From contig CANRCI010000005.1 in assembly GCA_947629075.1 (NCBI GenBank), forward strand, positions 1 to 31,778: a stretch of 31,778 bases of DNA. Direction: 5' to 3'. Source of the DNA: an uncultured Bacilli bacterium. GTDB taxonomy: Bacteria; Bacillota_I; Bacilli_A; RF39; UBA660. A model generated the notes under the pieces. It did no database searches. It worked only from the letters and a program-made list of their open reading frames with translations, and was not told where the DNA came from. Of the stretch, positions 1 through 7,545 are shown piece after piece. Positions within the stretch are counted from its first letter, which is position 1, and the number at the start of each line of letters is the position of its first letter. The translations under genes were made by a program, and so were the position numbers.

Positions 1-457
1 TCATAATCCACAGACACATCCATTTGACGGTGGTTATGAAGTGGATGTTGATGTACTAAAGGAAGAAATCAGTAATTTAAAAAGTCAAGATGGAATAACT
101 CTATCTGGTGGTGATCCACTAGTACAAGTAGAGGCTTGTACCGAAATAGCAAAACACGCTAAAAAGTGTGGCCTTAATGTTTGGTGTTATACTGGATATC
201 GTTACGAAGAACTTATGAAAATGAGTGAAAAAAATGATAATATTTTAAAGTTTTTAAAGTATGTCGATGTTCTAGTAGATGGTCGATTTATCCTTCATGA
301 AAAAAGTATGGCAGCGATGTTTAGAGGATCTAAAAACCAACGTGTAATCGATGTTAAAAAAAGTTTAAAAGAAAATAAAGTAGTAGAGATAGAAAAGTAT
401 AAATACAAGCCAGAAGGTGTGATTGAAGATAATATTAAGAGGGAAGTATATATTTAA
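1..457 (+). CDS. nrdG: Anaerobic ribonucleoside-triphosphate reductase activating protein, 3' part
   Basis: This is the C-terminal part of the radical-SAM activase that puts the glycyl radical on the anaerobic ribonucleotide reductase NrdD. The reading frame is open from base 2 with no start, so the gene begins left of the window. The first residues read HNPQTHPFDGGYEV, the stretch that normally follows the radical-SAM CxxxCxxC motif in NrdG. It is followed by the SGGDPL motif typical of this family (about window residue 35 onward) and by WCYTGY. The ATG at 41 is internal. The cluster cysteines and any nrdD gene lie outside the window. The C-terminal 5 codons form the 5' arm of a terminator. 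The call is confident because the order HNPQT, SGGDP and CYTGY is characteristic; related activases such as PflA lack this combination. Confidence 0.93.
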   Translation, partial: HNPQTHPFDGGYEVDVDVLKEEISNLKSQDGITLSGGDPLVQVEACTEIAKHAKKCGLNVWCYTGYRYEELMKMSEKNDNILKFLKYVDVLVDGRFILHEKSMAAMFRGSKNQRVIDVKKSLKENKVVEIEKYKYKPEGVIEDNIKREVYI

Positions 458-471
458 ATACTTCCTTTTTT
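442..471 (+). terminator. Intrinsic terminator of nrdG, stop codon in loop
   Basis: An 8-bp stem, GGAAGTAT (442-449) with ATACTTCC (458-465), is followed by six T. The stop codon TAA (455-457) lies in the 8-nt loop, so the 5' arm is coding. Confidence 0.85.
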
Positions 472-496
472 ATGTTACAATTTAGACGGTGATATT

Positions 497-676
497 ATGG
501 ATTATTTATTAAATGACGACGATAAAGAAAGAGAAGAAAAAGAAAATGCCGAGATTAAACGTAAAGTCATTACTAATGATGAAGGTGATGAAGCCCTAGC
601 TGATTTTTTATATGATAAAATGATCGATAATAATTATGATTATAAAGAAGATTATAAGGATTATAGAGACGATTAA
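497..676 (+). CDS. Small acidic hypothetical protein (59 aa)
   Basis: A 59-residue ORF starts MDYLLNDDDKEREEKEN and ends KDYRDD. It is very rich in Asp, Glu, Lys and Tyr and has no Cys, signal peptide or membrane segment. Support for a real gene: an SD-like GGTGAT lies just upstream of the ATG; an extended -10 element TGTTACAAT (473-481) sits 15 nt before it; and a terminator follows within six bases of the stop. It has its own unit between nrdG and a convergent surface-protein gene. I do not recognise the family. It could be a small soluble regulator or a binding partner, but nothing in the sequence decides this. Confidence 0.65.
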   Translation: MDYLLNDDDKEREEKENAEIKRKVITNDEGDEALADFLYDKMIDNNYDYKEDYKDYRDD

Positions 677-681
677 GACAT

Positions 682-710
682 AAAAAAAGAATTCCTAACG
701 AATTCTTTTT
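682..710. terminator. Bidirectional terminator between convergent genes
   Basis: The arms AAAGAATTC and GAATTCTTT flank a CTAAC loop, with an A run on the left and a T run on the right. It can therefore stop transcription of the 59-aa gene on the plus strand and of the surface-protein gene on the minus strand. Confidence 0.8.
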
Positions 711-718
711 ACTTTGTA

Positions 719-1555
719 TTAAATATACTTTTTCTTTTTGTTAAGATATAAAGCAATGATACCAGCAGCTCCAATACCTAATCCAATTACATAAGGAGTA
801 GTATTACCAGTTGTTGGATTCTCTGGAGTACATATCTCATCGTATTCTTCTTTAGTTACTTCATTACCATTGTCATCATAGTACTTATTTTTTTCTATTC
901 TACATTTTGGATTACAAGCTTCTTTATATTCTTCTTCAGTTACTTCTTTACCTTCGTCATCGTAGTAAGTATCTCCTTCTTTAGCACATTTAGGAAAACA
1001 TGATTCATCAGTAACTGGTGCTGTATAAGCTTGAATGTCGTAGTGATCTTTTTGATCTTTATCTGTAACTTTAACAACTACTATCTTGTACATCTCTTCA
1101 CAAGTATCATTTAAAAATCCTTCTATTTTACTTTTTTCTACCCAATTATCAGTACATACAATTTTATACATTTCTTCTAATTCTTTTGCTACTTTTTGAT
1201 ATTCATCGTAATGGGTACAACTATGGTCACTATCACTGCTATGGCTATTGTCTGTACAAACTGAAGGATCATAAGTGCTATATTTATTCATAAAATCGTC
1301 ATAGGCTTTTTGAGCAGCGATGTATTTATTATATTGATCCTCAGAAACTTCATTTTCTTGTATATATATCGTTTTTTCTTCGACACCTTCTACTGTAACT
1401 TCTTCTCCTGTAGGTGAAAGTTCAGCTGGAATAGTAATTTTACCATCCATTTTATCAACATAAGTGAACGTTTCAGCTTGAGCCATAGACATTCCAATTA
1501 GAAAGGCAAAACAAGCAACTAACATGACACAAAATAATCTTTTTCCTTCTCTCAT
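719..1555 (-). CDS. Secreted surface protein with NPTTG sorting-like signal
   Basis: A predicted exported protein of 278 residues. The start chosen (1553-1555) has AGGAGG (1565-1570) 9 nt upstream; an earlier in-frame ATG lacks this. Residues 1-27 are a signal peptide with a likely AQA/E cleavage site. The C-terminus has the three parts of a cell-wall sorting signal: NPTTG (246-250), a hydrophobic stretch (about 255-271) and a KKKK tail. NPTTG is not the usual LPxTG; it resembles the NPxTx motifs taken by class B sortases, and a class B sortase gene starts head to head with this one. The middle region is acidic and Cys-containing. Two repeats of about 30 residues share YYDD-G-EVT-EEY between Cys pairs, and EMYKIV also occurs twice. 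Ligand or role unknown. Anchoring by the neighbouring sortase is an inference. Confidence 0.75.
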   Translation of the reverse strand: MREGKRLFCVMLVACFAFLIGMSMAQAETFTYVDKMDGKITIPAELSPTGEEVTVEGVEEKTIYIQENEVSEDQYNKYIAAQKAYDDFMNKYSTYDPSVCTDNSHSSDSDHSCTHYDEYQKVAKELEEMYKIVCTDNWVEKSKIEGFLNDTCEEMYKIVVVKVTDKDQKDHYDIQAYTAPVTDESCFPKCAKEGDTYYDDEGKEVTEEEYKEACNPKCRIEKNKYYDDNGNEVTKEEYDEICTPENPTTGNTTPYVIGLGIGAAGIIALYLNKKKKYI

Positions 1556-1578
1556 ACTTCTTATCCTCCTATAATAAA

Positions 1579-1607
1579 AGATTATCATAAACATTATTAA
1601 TATGCAA
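1579..1607 (-). promoter_or_regulatory. Promoter of the surface-protein gene
   Basis: On the minus strand, TTGCAT (1602-1607) and TAATCT (1579-1584) are separated by 17 nt. The -35 overlaps the left arm of the imperfect palindrome at 1602-1629. Confidence 0.5.
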
Positions 1608-1629
1608 TAAAATTAAAAATTTTATGCAT
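1602..1629. repeat. Imperfect palindrome between divergent sortase and substrate genes
   Basis: The arms are ATGCAATAAAATT (1602-1614) and AATTTTATGCAT (1618-1629), separated by AAA. They pair over 12 bp with one unpaired A. It lies in the 164-base divergent intergenic region and has no adjoining T run, so it does not look like a terminator. A repressor or activator site is possible. Confidence 0.5.
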
Positions 1630-1671
1630 TAAATAATGTAAAAATAATGTTTAATCTAATCTTTTTATTTA

Positions 1672-1700
1672 TTGTTTAAAACTACTATATATGTTAATAT
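1672..1700 (+). promoter_or_regulatory. Promoter of the sortase gene
   Basis: TTGTTT (1672-1677) and TAATAT (1695-1700) are separated by 17 nt, with TG at 1692-1693 giving an extended -10. The GTG start at 1720 is only 19 nt from the -10, so the leader is about 13 nt. Confidence 0.55.
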
Positions 1701-1719
1701 TATAATTGGAGATGATAAT

Positions 1720-3327
1720 GTGAAGAAGATATTGATTAAAGTTCACGATAAAAAGTTATCATTTTCTATATATAAGGATAAACAGAAGGTTGAGAATTTA
1801 AATAATACTAATGTTATCGATACTGATCAGATGATTTTTAGTGATACTTATATTGAGAAGAATTTGGATTTATTGCGTTCTTTTATAAAGTTAGTTGTAA
1901 TTAAAAATAATGTTGATAAATTAGTAGTAGATACCAATGATATAGCACCTTTAGCGATTAGAATAATTAGGGATATAGAAAGTGTTAATAAAGTTTTTTT
2001 AAATGAAAATAAAACGATTAATCTAGCGATTTTCGAAGCTATATATGAGAGTAAATACATAACTAGTGTCGATTGTTATAGTATACCTAGTTATATGTTT
2101 GATAAATTAGATATTTCTAAAGATATAAAAGTAAAGAGTCGTTGTGAAATACTATTCTTGAGTAATTTTATGGAAGACAATAACTTTACTAATTATTCTG
2201 ATGTCTATTATAAAAAGAGTATTGATATAAGAAGTGAATTATCTAATGAAGATAAAGAAGATTTAATATCATTTTTTAAAATTAATAATAGCCTAAAACT
2301 TATTAATCTATATTATTATGATGATGAAGTTATGATCGAACTTATGCATTTAATTAAGGATAATAATAAGAGAAATATTAAGATTGTCATTCATCAGAAG
2401 AAAAAAGATGATATCATTCATCTTATCGATAAGACAGAAAGAGTTTATAAGAATATTATTAAAGATAATAATATTGTCATTAAACCGAAGTATTCTAAAG
2501 AGTATCGTGATAAGAATGTTATGAAACAAGTTAATCTTACGTTGTTTAGATTGATTGTAATTGGAATAATTATCATTTCGATTGTGGCGATTGTTGTCTT
2601 TAAGATTAAAGATTATCACGATAATAAAGATGTTAATGAAATAAATAGAAGTTTGATAAGTATTAAAAAAGAGTTAGTAAAACTCGATAAAATAGAAGAT
2701 ACGACTGCGATTGACAACAGTGAGAAAGATAAGCATGAAAATGGTTACGATAGTCCTTATTATCGAACTTTTACGAAAGTGTTAAGTGAATTGCAACAAA
2801 TTAATGATGAAACAGTTGGGTGGTTGAAAGTAAAAAATACTAAAGTTGATTATCCAGTTGTGCAACACAGTGATAACGATTACTATTTGAATCACAGTTT
2901 TTATAAAGAACAGAATCTTCACGGTTGGGTCTTTATGGATTACCGTAATAATCGTCATGAATTAGATACCAATACCATTCTCTATGCCCATAGAAATACT
3001 AGTGGCTTGATGTTTGGAACTTTAAAAAATACTTTAGAGGAATCGTGGTACAGTAATCCTGATAACTTAGTTATAACCTTTAATACTTTAGATGGTGAAC
3101 ACCGTTGGAAGATATTTTCTATCTATACGATTGGTACGACTAAAGATTATCTATCCAATGCCTTTGTCAATGACAAATCATATCAAAAGTTTTTAAATAC
3201 CATTACTAAACGAAGTCTAATCAAGTTCAGTGATAAAGCAACGACGAGTGATAAAATACTTACTTTATCGACTTGTTATAACAATGCTGATTATCGTTTA
3301 GTAGTTCATGCCAAAATGATTAGTTAA
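1720..3327 (+). CDS. Class B-type sortase with a large cytoplasmic N-terminal domain
   Basis: A transpeptidase expected to attach surface proteins to peptidoglycan. The start is GTG at 1720, with GGAG 8 nt upstream; the longer TTG-initiated frame has no SD. The protein is 535 residues. A single membrane segment (about 275-297, rich in Ile and Val) separates a 274-residue N-terminal part, predicted cytoplasmic, from the outside sortase domain (about 345-535). Catalytic residues are visible: His424 in LYAHRN, Cys519 in TLSTC and Arg526 in DYRLVVHAK, all in class B order. Class B sortases are usually near 240 residues, with a short cytoplasmic tail, so the N-terminal half is extra. It is rich in Ile, Lys, Asp and Asn and I recognise no motif in it. 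The divergent neighbour carries an NPTTG signal and is the likely substrate. Confidence 0.88.
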   Translation: MKKILIKVHDKKLSFSIYKDKQKVENLNNTNVIDTDQMIFSDTYIEKNLDLLRSFIKLVVIKNNVDKLVVDTNDIAPLAIRIIRDIESVNKVFLNENKTINLAIFEAIYESKYITSVDCYSIPSYMFDKLDISKDIKVKSRCEILFLSNFMEDNNFTNYSDVYYKKSIDIRSELSNEDKEDLISFFKINNSLKLINLYYYDDEVMIELMHLIKDNNKRNIKIVIHQKKKDDIIHLIDKTERVYKNIIKDNNIVIKPKYSKEYRDKNVMKQVNLTLFRLIVIGIIIISIVAIVVFKIKDYHDNKDVNEINRSLISIKKELVKLDKIEDTTAIDNSEKDKHENGYDSPYYRTFTKVLSELQQINDETVGWLKVKNTKVDYPVVQHSDNDYYLNHSFYKEQNLHGWVFMDYRNNRHELDTNTILYAHRNTSGLMFGTLKNTLEESWYSNPDNLVITFNTLDGEHRWKIFSIYTIGTTKDYLSNAFVNDKSYQKFLNTITKRSLIKFSDKATTSDKILTLSTCYNNADYRLVVHAKMIS

Positions 3328-3349
3328 GAGTACTGGGTACTCTTTTTTT
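3326..3349 (+). terminator. Terminator of the sortase gene
   Basis: The 7-bp stem AGAGTAC/GTACTCT with a TGG loop is followed by seven T. The stem begins on the last base of the stop codon. Confidence 0.85.
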
Positions 3350-3400
3350 CTTGATTTATGTCTAAAATAAAAGTATACTGAAGTTGTGTTTGGAGGAAGT

Positions 3401-4048
3401 ATGAAGAAGTTCAAAAATAATATCGGTGAAGTTTCGTATTTAGTCATTTTTATTTTCATAGTTGTATTTTTTCCTTTTGGACTTTTTCTTTTAGTGAAGA
3501 AATTGCATCATGATAAGACTAATCTCAGTAAATGGCGAGCTGGTTTAAGAGTCATAACTCTTTTGACAATCGTCTTAGAAGTATGGAATGTCATCGCTCA
3601 GATAGATGAATACATAAGACTTATAAATAGTGATATGCCTCTTGATATGTACAGTCTTAATTTTATAATTACTCATGTTTTAGCCGTGATATTTATTTTA
3701 AGTTTAATGACGACCAGTGCTTTTATCAGTTTTATTATTGCCAAATACTCGGTCTATACAGAATTTATCAATGTCCGTCATGTTAAAAATTTAGACTTAA
3801 TAATGGAAGATACTAAAGAAGATTTATTTAAAGTAGCCAATAATATCGAGGACTTGAAAAAGTTAGGATACATTTTAGACGTTGAAGTCGATTTAGATAA
3901 AAAGTTGATTCTATATAAGAAAAATAAAACTAATAAAAAGACTGACAATTGTATCAATTGTGGTTGTTTAATCGATTTTTCTAGTGATAAAGTTAGTAAA
4001 AATTGTAATTTATGTGGTAAAAAAATTAAAAAAAATGGAAGAAAGTAG
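3401..4048 (+). CDS. Membrane protein with C-terminal zinc ribbon
   Basis: A 215-residue protein of unknown function. The ATG at 3401 follows GGAGG (3392-3396). Hydrophobic segments lie at about residues 12-33, 45-65 and 85-115, giving two to four membrane passes. A helical segment follows (about 128-175, with LKKLGYILDVEVDLDKKLILY), which reads like a small winged-helix fold. The protein ends in a zinc ribbon with C184-x2-C187 and C202-x2-C205; Cys189 is extra. It lies between the sortase and transglutaminase-like genes, but both neighbours have their own terminators, so shared function is not shown. A membrane-bound sensor or a scaffold are both possible. Confidence 0.75.
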   Translation: MKKFKNNIGEVSYLVIFIFIVVFFPFGLFLLVKKLHHDKTNLSKWRAGLRVITLLTIVLEVWNVIAQIDEYIRLINSDMPLDMYSLNFIITHVLAVIFILSLMTTSAFISFIIAKYSVYTEFINVRHVKNLDLIMEDTKEDLFKVANNIEDLKKLGYILDVEVDLDKKLILYKKNKTNKKTDNCINCGCLIDFSSDKVSKNCNLCGKKIKKNGRK

Positions 4049-4066
4049 AAATTTCTTCTTTTTTTT
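4038..4066 (+). terminator. Terminator with stop codon in loop
   Basis: GAAGAAA (4038-4044) pairs with TTTCTTC (4052-4058) and eight T follow. The TAG stop (4046-4048) is in the loop. Confidence 0.8.
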
Positions 4067-4103
4067 CTATGATAAATAAAGTAAAATTATGATAGGTGAT
4101 ACT

Positions 4104-5144
4104 ATGAAATTTAGTTTTGGTAAAAAGAAGAATCCAACTATTGTTAAGAATGATGAATTTATAAGAACTGGTAAATTAGAGGATGGTAGAAATATATTAG
4201 ATGGTTATGATGAGTTTAAGAAAGAGTTAGATCGTAAAGAGAATGCTCGTAAAAGATCTAAGTTAATGGCTAAAGTTCTATCTTATGTAATCGTTTTTGG
4301 AGGAATAGCTTTTGCGATATATTTTTCTTATAAAGAGTTTTTGGCTCCTTATACTGCTGATTCCCGTTTAGATAAGAGTGCTAAAAGTTATATAAACGAT
4401 ATATATTATTCCGATGAGTATTTCTATAATACTTATTTAAACGATACCGAAAAGAAAATTTATGACGAGTGGGTTAAGAGTTTAAAAGAAAAGACTCAGA
4501 GTATCTTTATCGATATGACAATTCCTGATAATCAACAATCTGCCTACAACAATAGCATTGAAAAAGTTTATCGCGTTATAAGACTGGATCATCCAGAAAT
4601 ATTTTATTTGAGTAATTACAGTAGTAGTATTGTTCAGACGGGGATAACGCTTACTAACGTCTTTACGACTGAAGATTATTATCTCCCAATCGAAGAGCGA
4701 AGAATTTTGCGAAAGATCGATCGCATGGCTAAAAAGTGGAGCAATTTGACAGTAATTGAAAAAGAGAAGGCCGTCTATGAGTGGTTTGGCAAGAATGTCA
4801 AACATGTTGAAGAAACTGATATCCTAAGTAATCACGGTGTTTATGGAGCTCTTTTCAACGGAGAAGCAACTAGTGAAGGAATAAGTTATGCTACCCAAAT
4901 TCTTTTCCAAAAATTAGGTGTTCCTTCTAGAATTGCCATCGGTCGCCTTGATAGTGATCACTATTGGAATATCGTTACTTTAAACGAAAAGTATTACTAC
5001 TTCGATGCTAGTGTGGCCAGTGAGGTCCAAGATTTAACATCCCCAAGTTTCTATAAAGGTTTAAATATTACAGATCGTTCTAAATACAGCTTATTTGTAT
5101 ATACGATCAATGATGACGAACTAGGTAATCAATTTCTAAATTAA
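4104..5144 (+). CDS. Membrane-anchored transglutaminase-like protein lacking the catalytic Cys
   Basis: A 346-residue protein. The ATG at 4104 follows AGGTGAT and is preferred over the ATG at 4089. A basic cytoplasmic N-terminus (1-55) is followed by one membrane segment (about 56-80) and an extracellular part. The C-terminal third matches the transglutaminase-like fold: GVYGALFNGEATSEG, then HYWNIV (His286), then YYFDAS (Asp301). In active relatives the first motif reads A-x-C-E-G; here the Cys position is Ser257, and the whole protein contains no cysteine. His and Asp are kept. It is therefore probably a non-catalytic binding domain, or less likely a serine variant. It could bind peptidoglycan or surface proteins; the sortase nearby suggests a cell-wall role, but this is inference. 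Confidence 0.78.
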   Translation: MKFSFGKKKNPTIVKNDEFIRTGKLEDGRNILDGYDEFKKELDRKENARKRSKLMAKVLSYVIVFGGIAFAIYFSYKEFLAPYTADSRLDKSAKSYINDIYYSDEYFYNTYLNDTEKKIYDEWVKSLKEKTQSIFIDMTIPDNQQSAYNNSIEKVYRVIRLDHPEIFYLSNYSSSIVQTGITLTNVFTTEDYYLPIEERRILRKIDRMAKKWSNLTVIEKEKAVYEWFGKNVKHVEETDILSNHGVYGALFNGEATSEGISYATQILFQKLGVPSRIAIGRLDSDHYWNIVTLNEKYYYFDASVASEVQDLTSPSFYKGLNITDRSKYSLFVYTINDDELGNQFLN

Positions 5145-5167
5145 AAGAGTTATGAACTCTTTTTTTT
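5143..5167 (+). terminator. Terminator of the transglutaminase-like gene
   Basis: The stem AAAGAGTT/AACTCTTT with an ATG loop starts on the stop codon and is followed by a T run to 5167. Confidence 0.85.
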
Positions 5168-5188
5168 ACTTTAAATATATTATAGTAG

Positions 5189-5207
5189 ATTAGTTTGTTT
5201 GACTAAT
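5189..5207. promoter_or_regulatory. 19-bp interrupted palindrome upstream of feoA (candidate metal-repressor operator)
   Basis: ATTAGT (5189-5194) and ACTAAT (5202-5207) are separated by TTGTTTG, giving a 19-bp element that overlaps the -35 at 5199. The size and the TTAG...CTAA outline fit Fur- or DtxR-type sites, and iron uptake genes are the usual targets. The regulator is not in the window. Confidence 0.5.
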
Positions 5208-5228
5208 TTGAGGGTGTGATTGTATAAA
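5199..5228 (+). promoter_or_regulatory. Promoter of feoAB
   Basis: TTGACT (5199-5204), 18 nt, then TATAAA (5223-5228). The feoA ATG begins 5 nt after the -10, so the transcript from this promoter would be almost leaderless. A weaker alternative -10 (TATTAT, 5178-5183) lies upstream of the palindrome. Confidence 0.5.
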
Positions 5229-5232
5229 AGAA

Positions 5233-5460
5233 ATGTTACTTAGTGAGACGAAGGTTAATGATAAAACAATTGTTAAAAGAATAGTTTCCAATAGAGATAT
5301 CGCTAGAAGATTTTTAGATATCGGACTTACTCCGGGAACTGTTGTTGAAACTCTTTTTGAAAATATTTCTAAAAATTTGTGTGCTTATCGCATTAGGGGA
5401 GCAGTTGTGTCAATTAGAAAAAGCGATAGTAAAGATATAATTGTTGCTTATGATGAATAA
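5233..5460 (+). CDS. feoA: FeoA, ferrous iron transport accessory protein
   Basis: A 75-residue SH3-like protein that supports the FeoB ferrous iron channel at the membrane. The family signature is clear: RRFLDIGLTPGTVVE in the middle, and a C-terminal GAVVSIRKSDSKDIIV strand, at the usual FeoA length. The start is uncertain in an unusual way. The only in-frame ATG is 5233, but the SD-like GAGGGTG ends 16 nt before it, too far for normal use. The codon ATA at 5224 has better spacing but is a rare start. Alternatively the mRNA is nearly leaderless. The gene overlaps feoB. Confidence 0.9.
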   Translation: MLLSETKVNDKTIVKRIVSNRDIARRFLDIGLTPGTVVETLFENISKNLCAYRIRGAVVSIRKSDSKDIIVAYDE

Positions 5461-7495
5461 TAAAAAAATAGCTTTGGCTGGAAATCCCAATGTCGGTAAG
5501 AGTACTGTTTTTAACACACTGACAGGGCTTCATCAACATACGGGAAATTGGCCAGGAAAAACAGTCGATAATAAGAGTGGGTTCTTCAAAGATGAGAAGA
5601 CGAGATATGAAATTTTTGATTTACCGGGTACTTATTCATTACTCGCTCATTCAGAAGAAGAAGAAAATGCTAGAAATTTTTTATTGTTCGAAAATCCCGA
5701 TAAGACGATTGTCGTCTGTGACGCTACTTCACTACTGAGAAATCTAAATTTAGTATTACAGATTACAGAAGTAAATAAAAATATCGTATTATGTCTCAAT
5801 TTAATGGACGAAGCTAAGAAGAAAAAAATCGATATCGATTTAAAAAAATTAGAGGATATTTTAAATATACCAGTTATCCCTGTTGTAGCTGTAAAGAAAG
5901 AGGGTATTACAGAATTAGTTAAAGCTTTGGATGAAGAGAGAAAGGTAAGAGATCAAATCATCTACGATGAACGAATCGAAAAATGTATCTATAAATTAAA
6001 ACAAGTATTAAAAGAAAAAGAACTTTTCTCACTAAATCCCCGATATGTGGCGATTCAATTACTACGTGAGGATTGGGATTTACTAGAAGAATTTGATAAA
6101 TATCTGGGGTATGAACTTTTAGATGATGATTTAAGAGACGTTTTGAATAGTTGCCTCGAAGAGTTAGAAGACTTAGATATCGATCTTTTACTTGTCGATA
6201 CGATCAATAAGAAAGCTAGTTTTATCTATGACCAAGTAGTTAGTCATACTTCGAAGAAGAGATCATTGATCGATCAAAAGATAGATCGCATCGTGACCAA
6301 TAAATATTTGGGCATTCCAATAATGCTTTTGTTCTTGGCCGTCATCTTTTTAATTACCATAAAACTTAGCAATTATCCATCGAACTTTTTATACAATTTA
6401 TTTTTCTCTTTTGAAGATGATTTATTGTTGTTTTTAGAGGGAATACATCTACCTAGTTATCTAGTTCACCTTTTAGTCTTTGGCGTTTTTAGAACAGTTA
6501 TGTGGGTAGTATCAGTAATGCTACCACCGATGATGATCTTTTTTCCATTCTTTACTATTTTAGAGGATTCTGGGTATCTTCCGCGCATTGCCTTTAATGT
6601 CGATGGTGTGTTTGAAAAGTGTTCTTCTTGTGGTAAACAGGCACTTACGATGGCCATGGGCTTCGGTTGTAATTCAGTCGGGGTTAGTGGTTGTAAAATA
6701 ATCGATTCCAAAAGAGAGCGATTAATCGCAACGATTACCAATGCCTTTGTACCATGTAATGGCAAATTTCCAACTATAATTGCGATTATTACGATGTTCT
6801 TAGTGGGATTTAATACTAGTTTAAAAAATACTTTCTTAAGTGCTGTCATTCTACTGTTATTTACTTTATTAGGAATTGGGATGACGTTCTTAATATCTAA
6901 AATTCTTTCTAAGACGATTCTCAAGGGAAGTCCATCTTCATTTGTGTTAGAACTTCCATCTTATCGAAAACCCCAGATCATCAAGACGATAATTACATCG
7001 GTTCTCGACCGAACTATCTTCGTTTTAGGAAGAGCTATAGTAGTAGCTATCCCAACGGGAGCTTTGATATATTTACTGGCCAATACTTATGTAGGAGATG
7101 CGACTATCTTGAGTATCTGTACCAACTTTCTAGATCCTTTTGCTAAAATCTTCGGATTAGATGGCGTCATACTAATGGCCTTTATTTTAGGATTTCCCGC
7201 TAATGAAATAGTAGTTCCAATAATTATTATGGCTTATCTAAACACCAGTGCAATGATGGATTATTCCAGTCTAGTTGAATTAAAAAATTTACTCATCGAT
7301 AATGGTTGGACCATCATTACAGCAGTTTGTACTCTAATATTTGTCGTCCTACATTTTCCTTGTTCTACAACCTGCCTTACCATCTATAAAGAGACTAAAT
7401 CTTTAAAAATTGTTTTATTATCAATATTTATACCATTAATATGTGGATTAACCTTATGTTTCATTGCTAATTTATTTTTAGGTATTTTTGTCTAA
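5450..7495 (+). CDS. feoB: FeoB, ferrous iron transporter with GTPase domain
   Basis: A membrane Fe2+ transporter of 681 residues. The N-terminal G domain shows G1 GNPNVGKST (from residue 11), G2 TGNWPGKTV, G3 DLPG (57-60) and G4 NLMD (117-120). It is followed by the helical regulatory part and, from about 280, by the membrane domain. The two Gate motifs carry the FeoB cysteines in GFGCNSVG and VPCNGKFPT; NGKFP replaces the SARLP common in proteobacterial FeoB and fits the Clostridia-type variant. The start is ATG 5450 or 5453; both overlap the feoA stop (5458-5460) and neither has a clear SD, so coupled translation from feoA is likely. Regulation is probably shared through the palindrome upstream of feoA. 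Confidence 0.96.
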   Translation: MMNNKKIALAGNPNVGKSTVFNTLTGLHQHTGNWPGKTVDNKSGFFKDEKTRYEIFDLPGTYSLLAHSEEEENARNFLLFENPDKTIVVCDATSLLRNLNLVLQITEVNKNIVLCLNLMDEAKKKKIDIDLKKLEDILNIPVIPVVAVKKEGITELVKALDEERKVRDQIIYDERIEKCIYKLKQVLKEKELFSLNPRYVAIQLLREDWDLLEEFDKYLGYELLDDDLRDVLNSCLEELEDLDIDLLLVDTINKKASFIYDQVVSHTSKKRSLIDQKIDRIVTNKYLGIPIMLLFLAVIFLITIKLSNYPSNFLYNLFFSFEDDLLLFLEGIHLPSYLVHLLVFGVFRTVMWVVSVMLPPMMIFFPFFTILEDSGYLPRIAFNVDGVFEKCSSCGKQALTMAMGFGCNSVGVSGCKIIDSKRERLIATITNAFVPCNGKFPTIIAIITMFLVGFNTSLKNTFLSAVILLLFTLLGIGMTFLISKILSKTILKGSPSSFVLELPSYRKPQIIKTIITSVLDRTIFVLGRAIVVAIPTGALIYLLANTYVGDATILSICTNFLDPFAKIFGLDGVILMAFILGFPANEIVVPIIIMAYLNTSAMMDYSSLVELKNLLIDNGWTIITAVCTLIFVVLHFPCSTTCLTIYKETKSLKIVLLSIFIPLICGLTLCFIANLFLGIFV

Positions 7496-7516
7496 GTAGT
7501 AGAAATACTACTTTTT
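7494..7516 (+). terminator. Terminator of feoAB
   Basis: An 8-bp stem, AAGTAGTA/TACTACTT, with a GAAA tetraloop and a T run, starts on the stop codon of feoB. Confidence 0.85.
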
Positions 7517-7520
7517 CTAG

Positions 7521-7529
7521 TGATATAAT
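7521..7529 (+). promoter_or_regulatory. Extended -10 promoter
   Basis: TGATATAAT lies five bases after the feoAB terminator and 16 nt before the next ATG. No good -35 is visible, which fits an extended -10 promoter. The same nonamer precedes the rubrerythrin gene (10775-10783) and the GH25 gene (28139-28147). Confidence 0.6.
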
Positions 7530-7545
7530 GTTTTAGAGGTGGATT

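Noticed and set aside
1672..1719. TTG start that extends the sortase by 16 residues
   Set aside because: This segment holds the probable promoter and has no SD; GTG 1720 has GGAG at good spacing.
6466..6924. Antisense ORF of 152 codons opposite feoB
   Set aside because: It lies wholly within the well-supported feoB frame, has no SD or promoter, and its composition mirrors the opposite strand.
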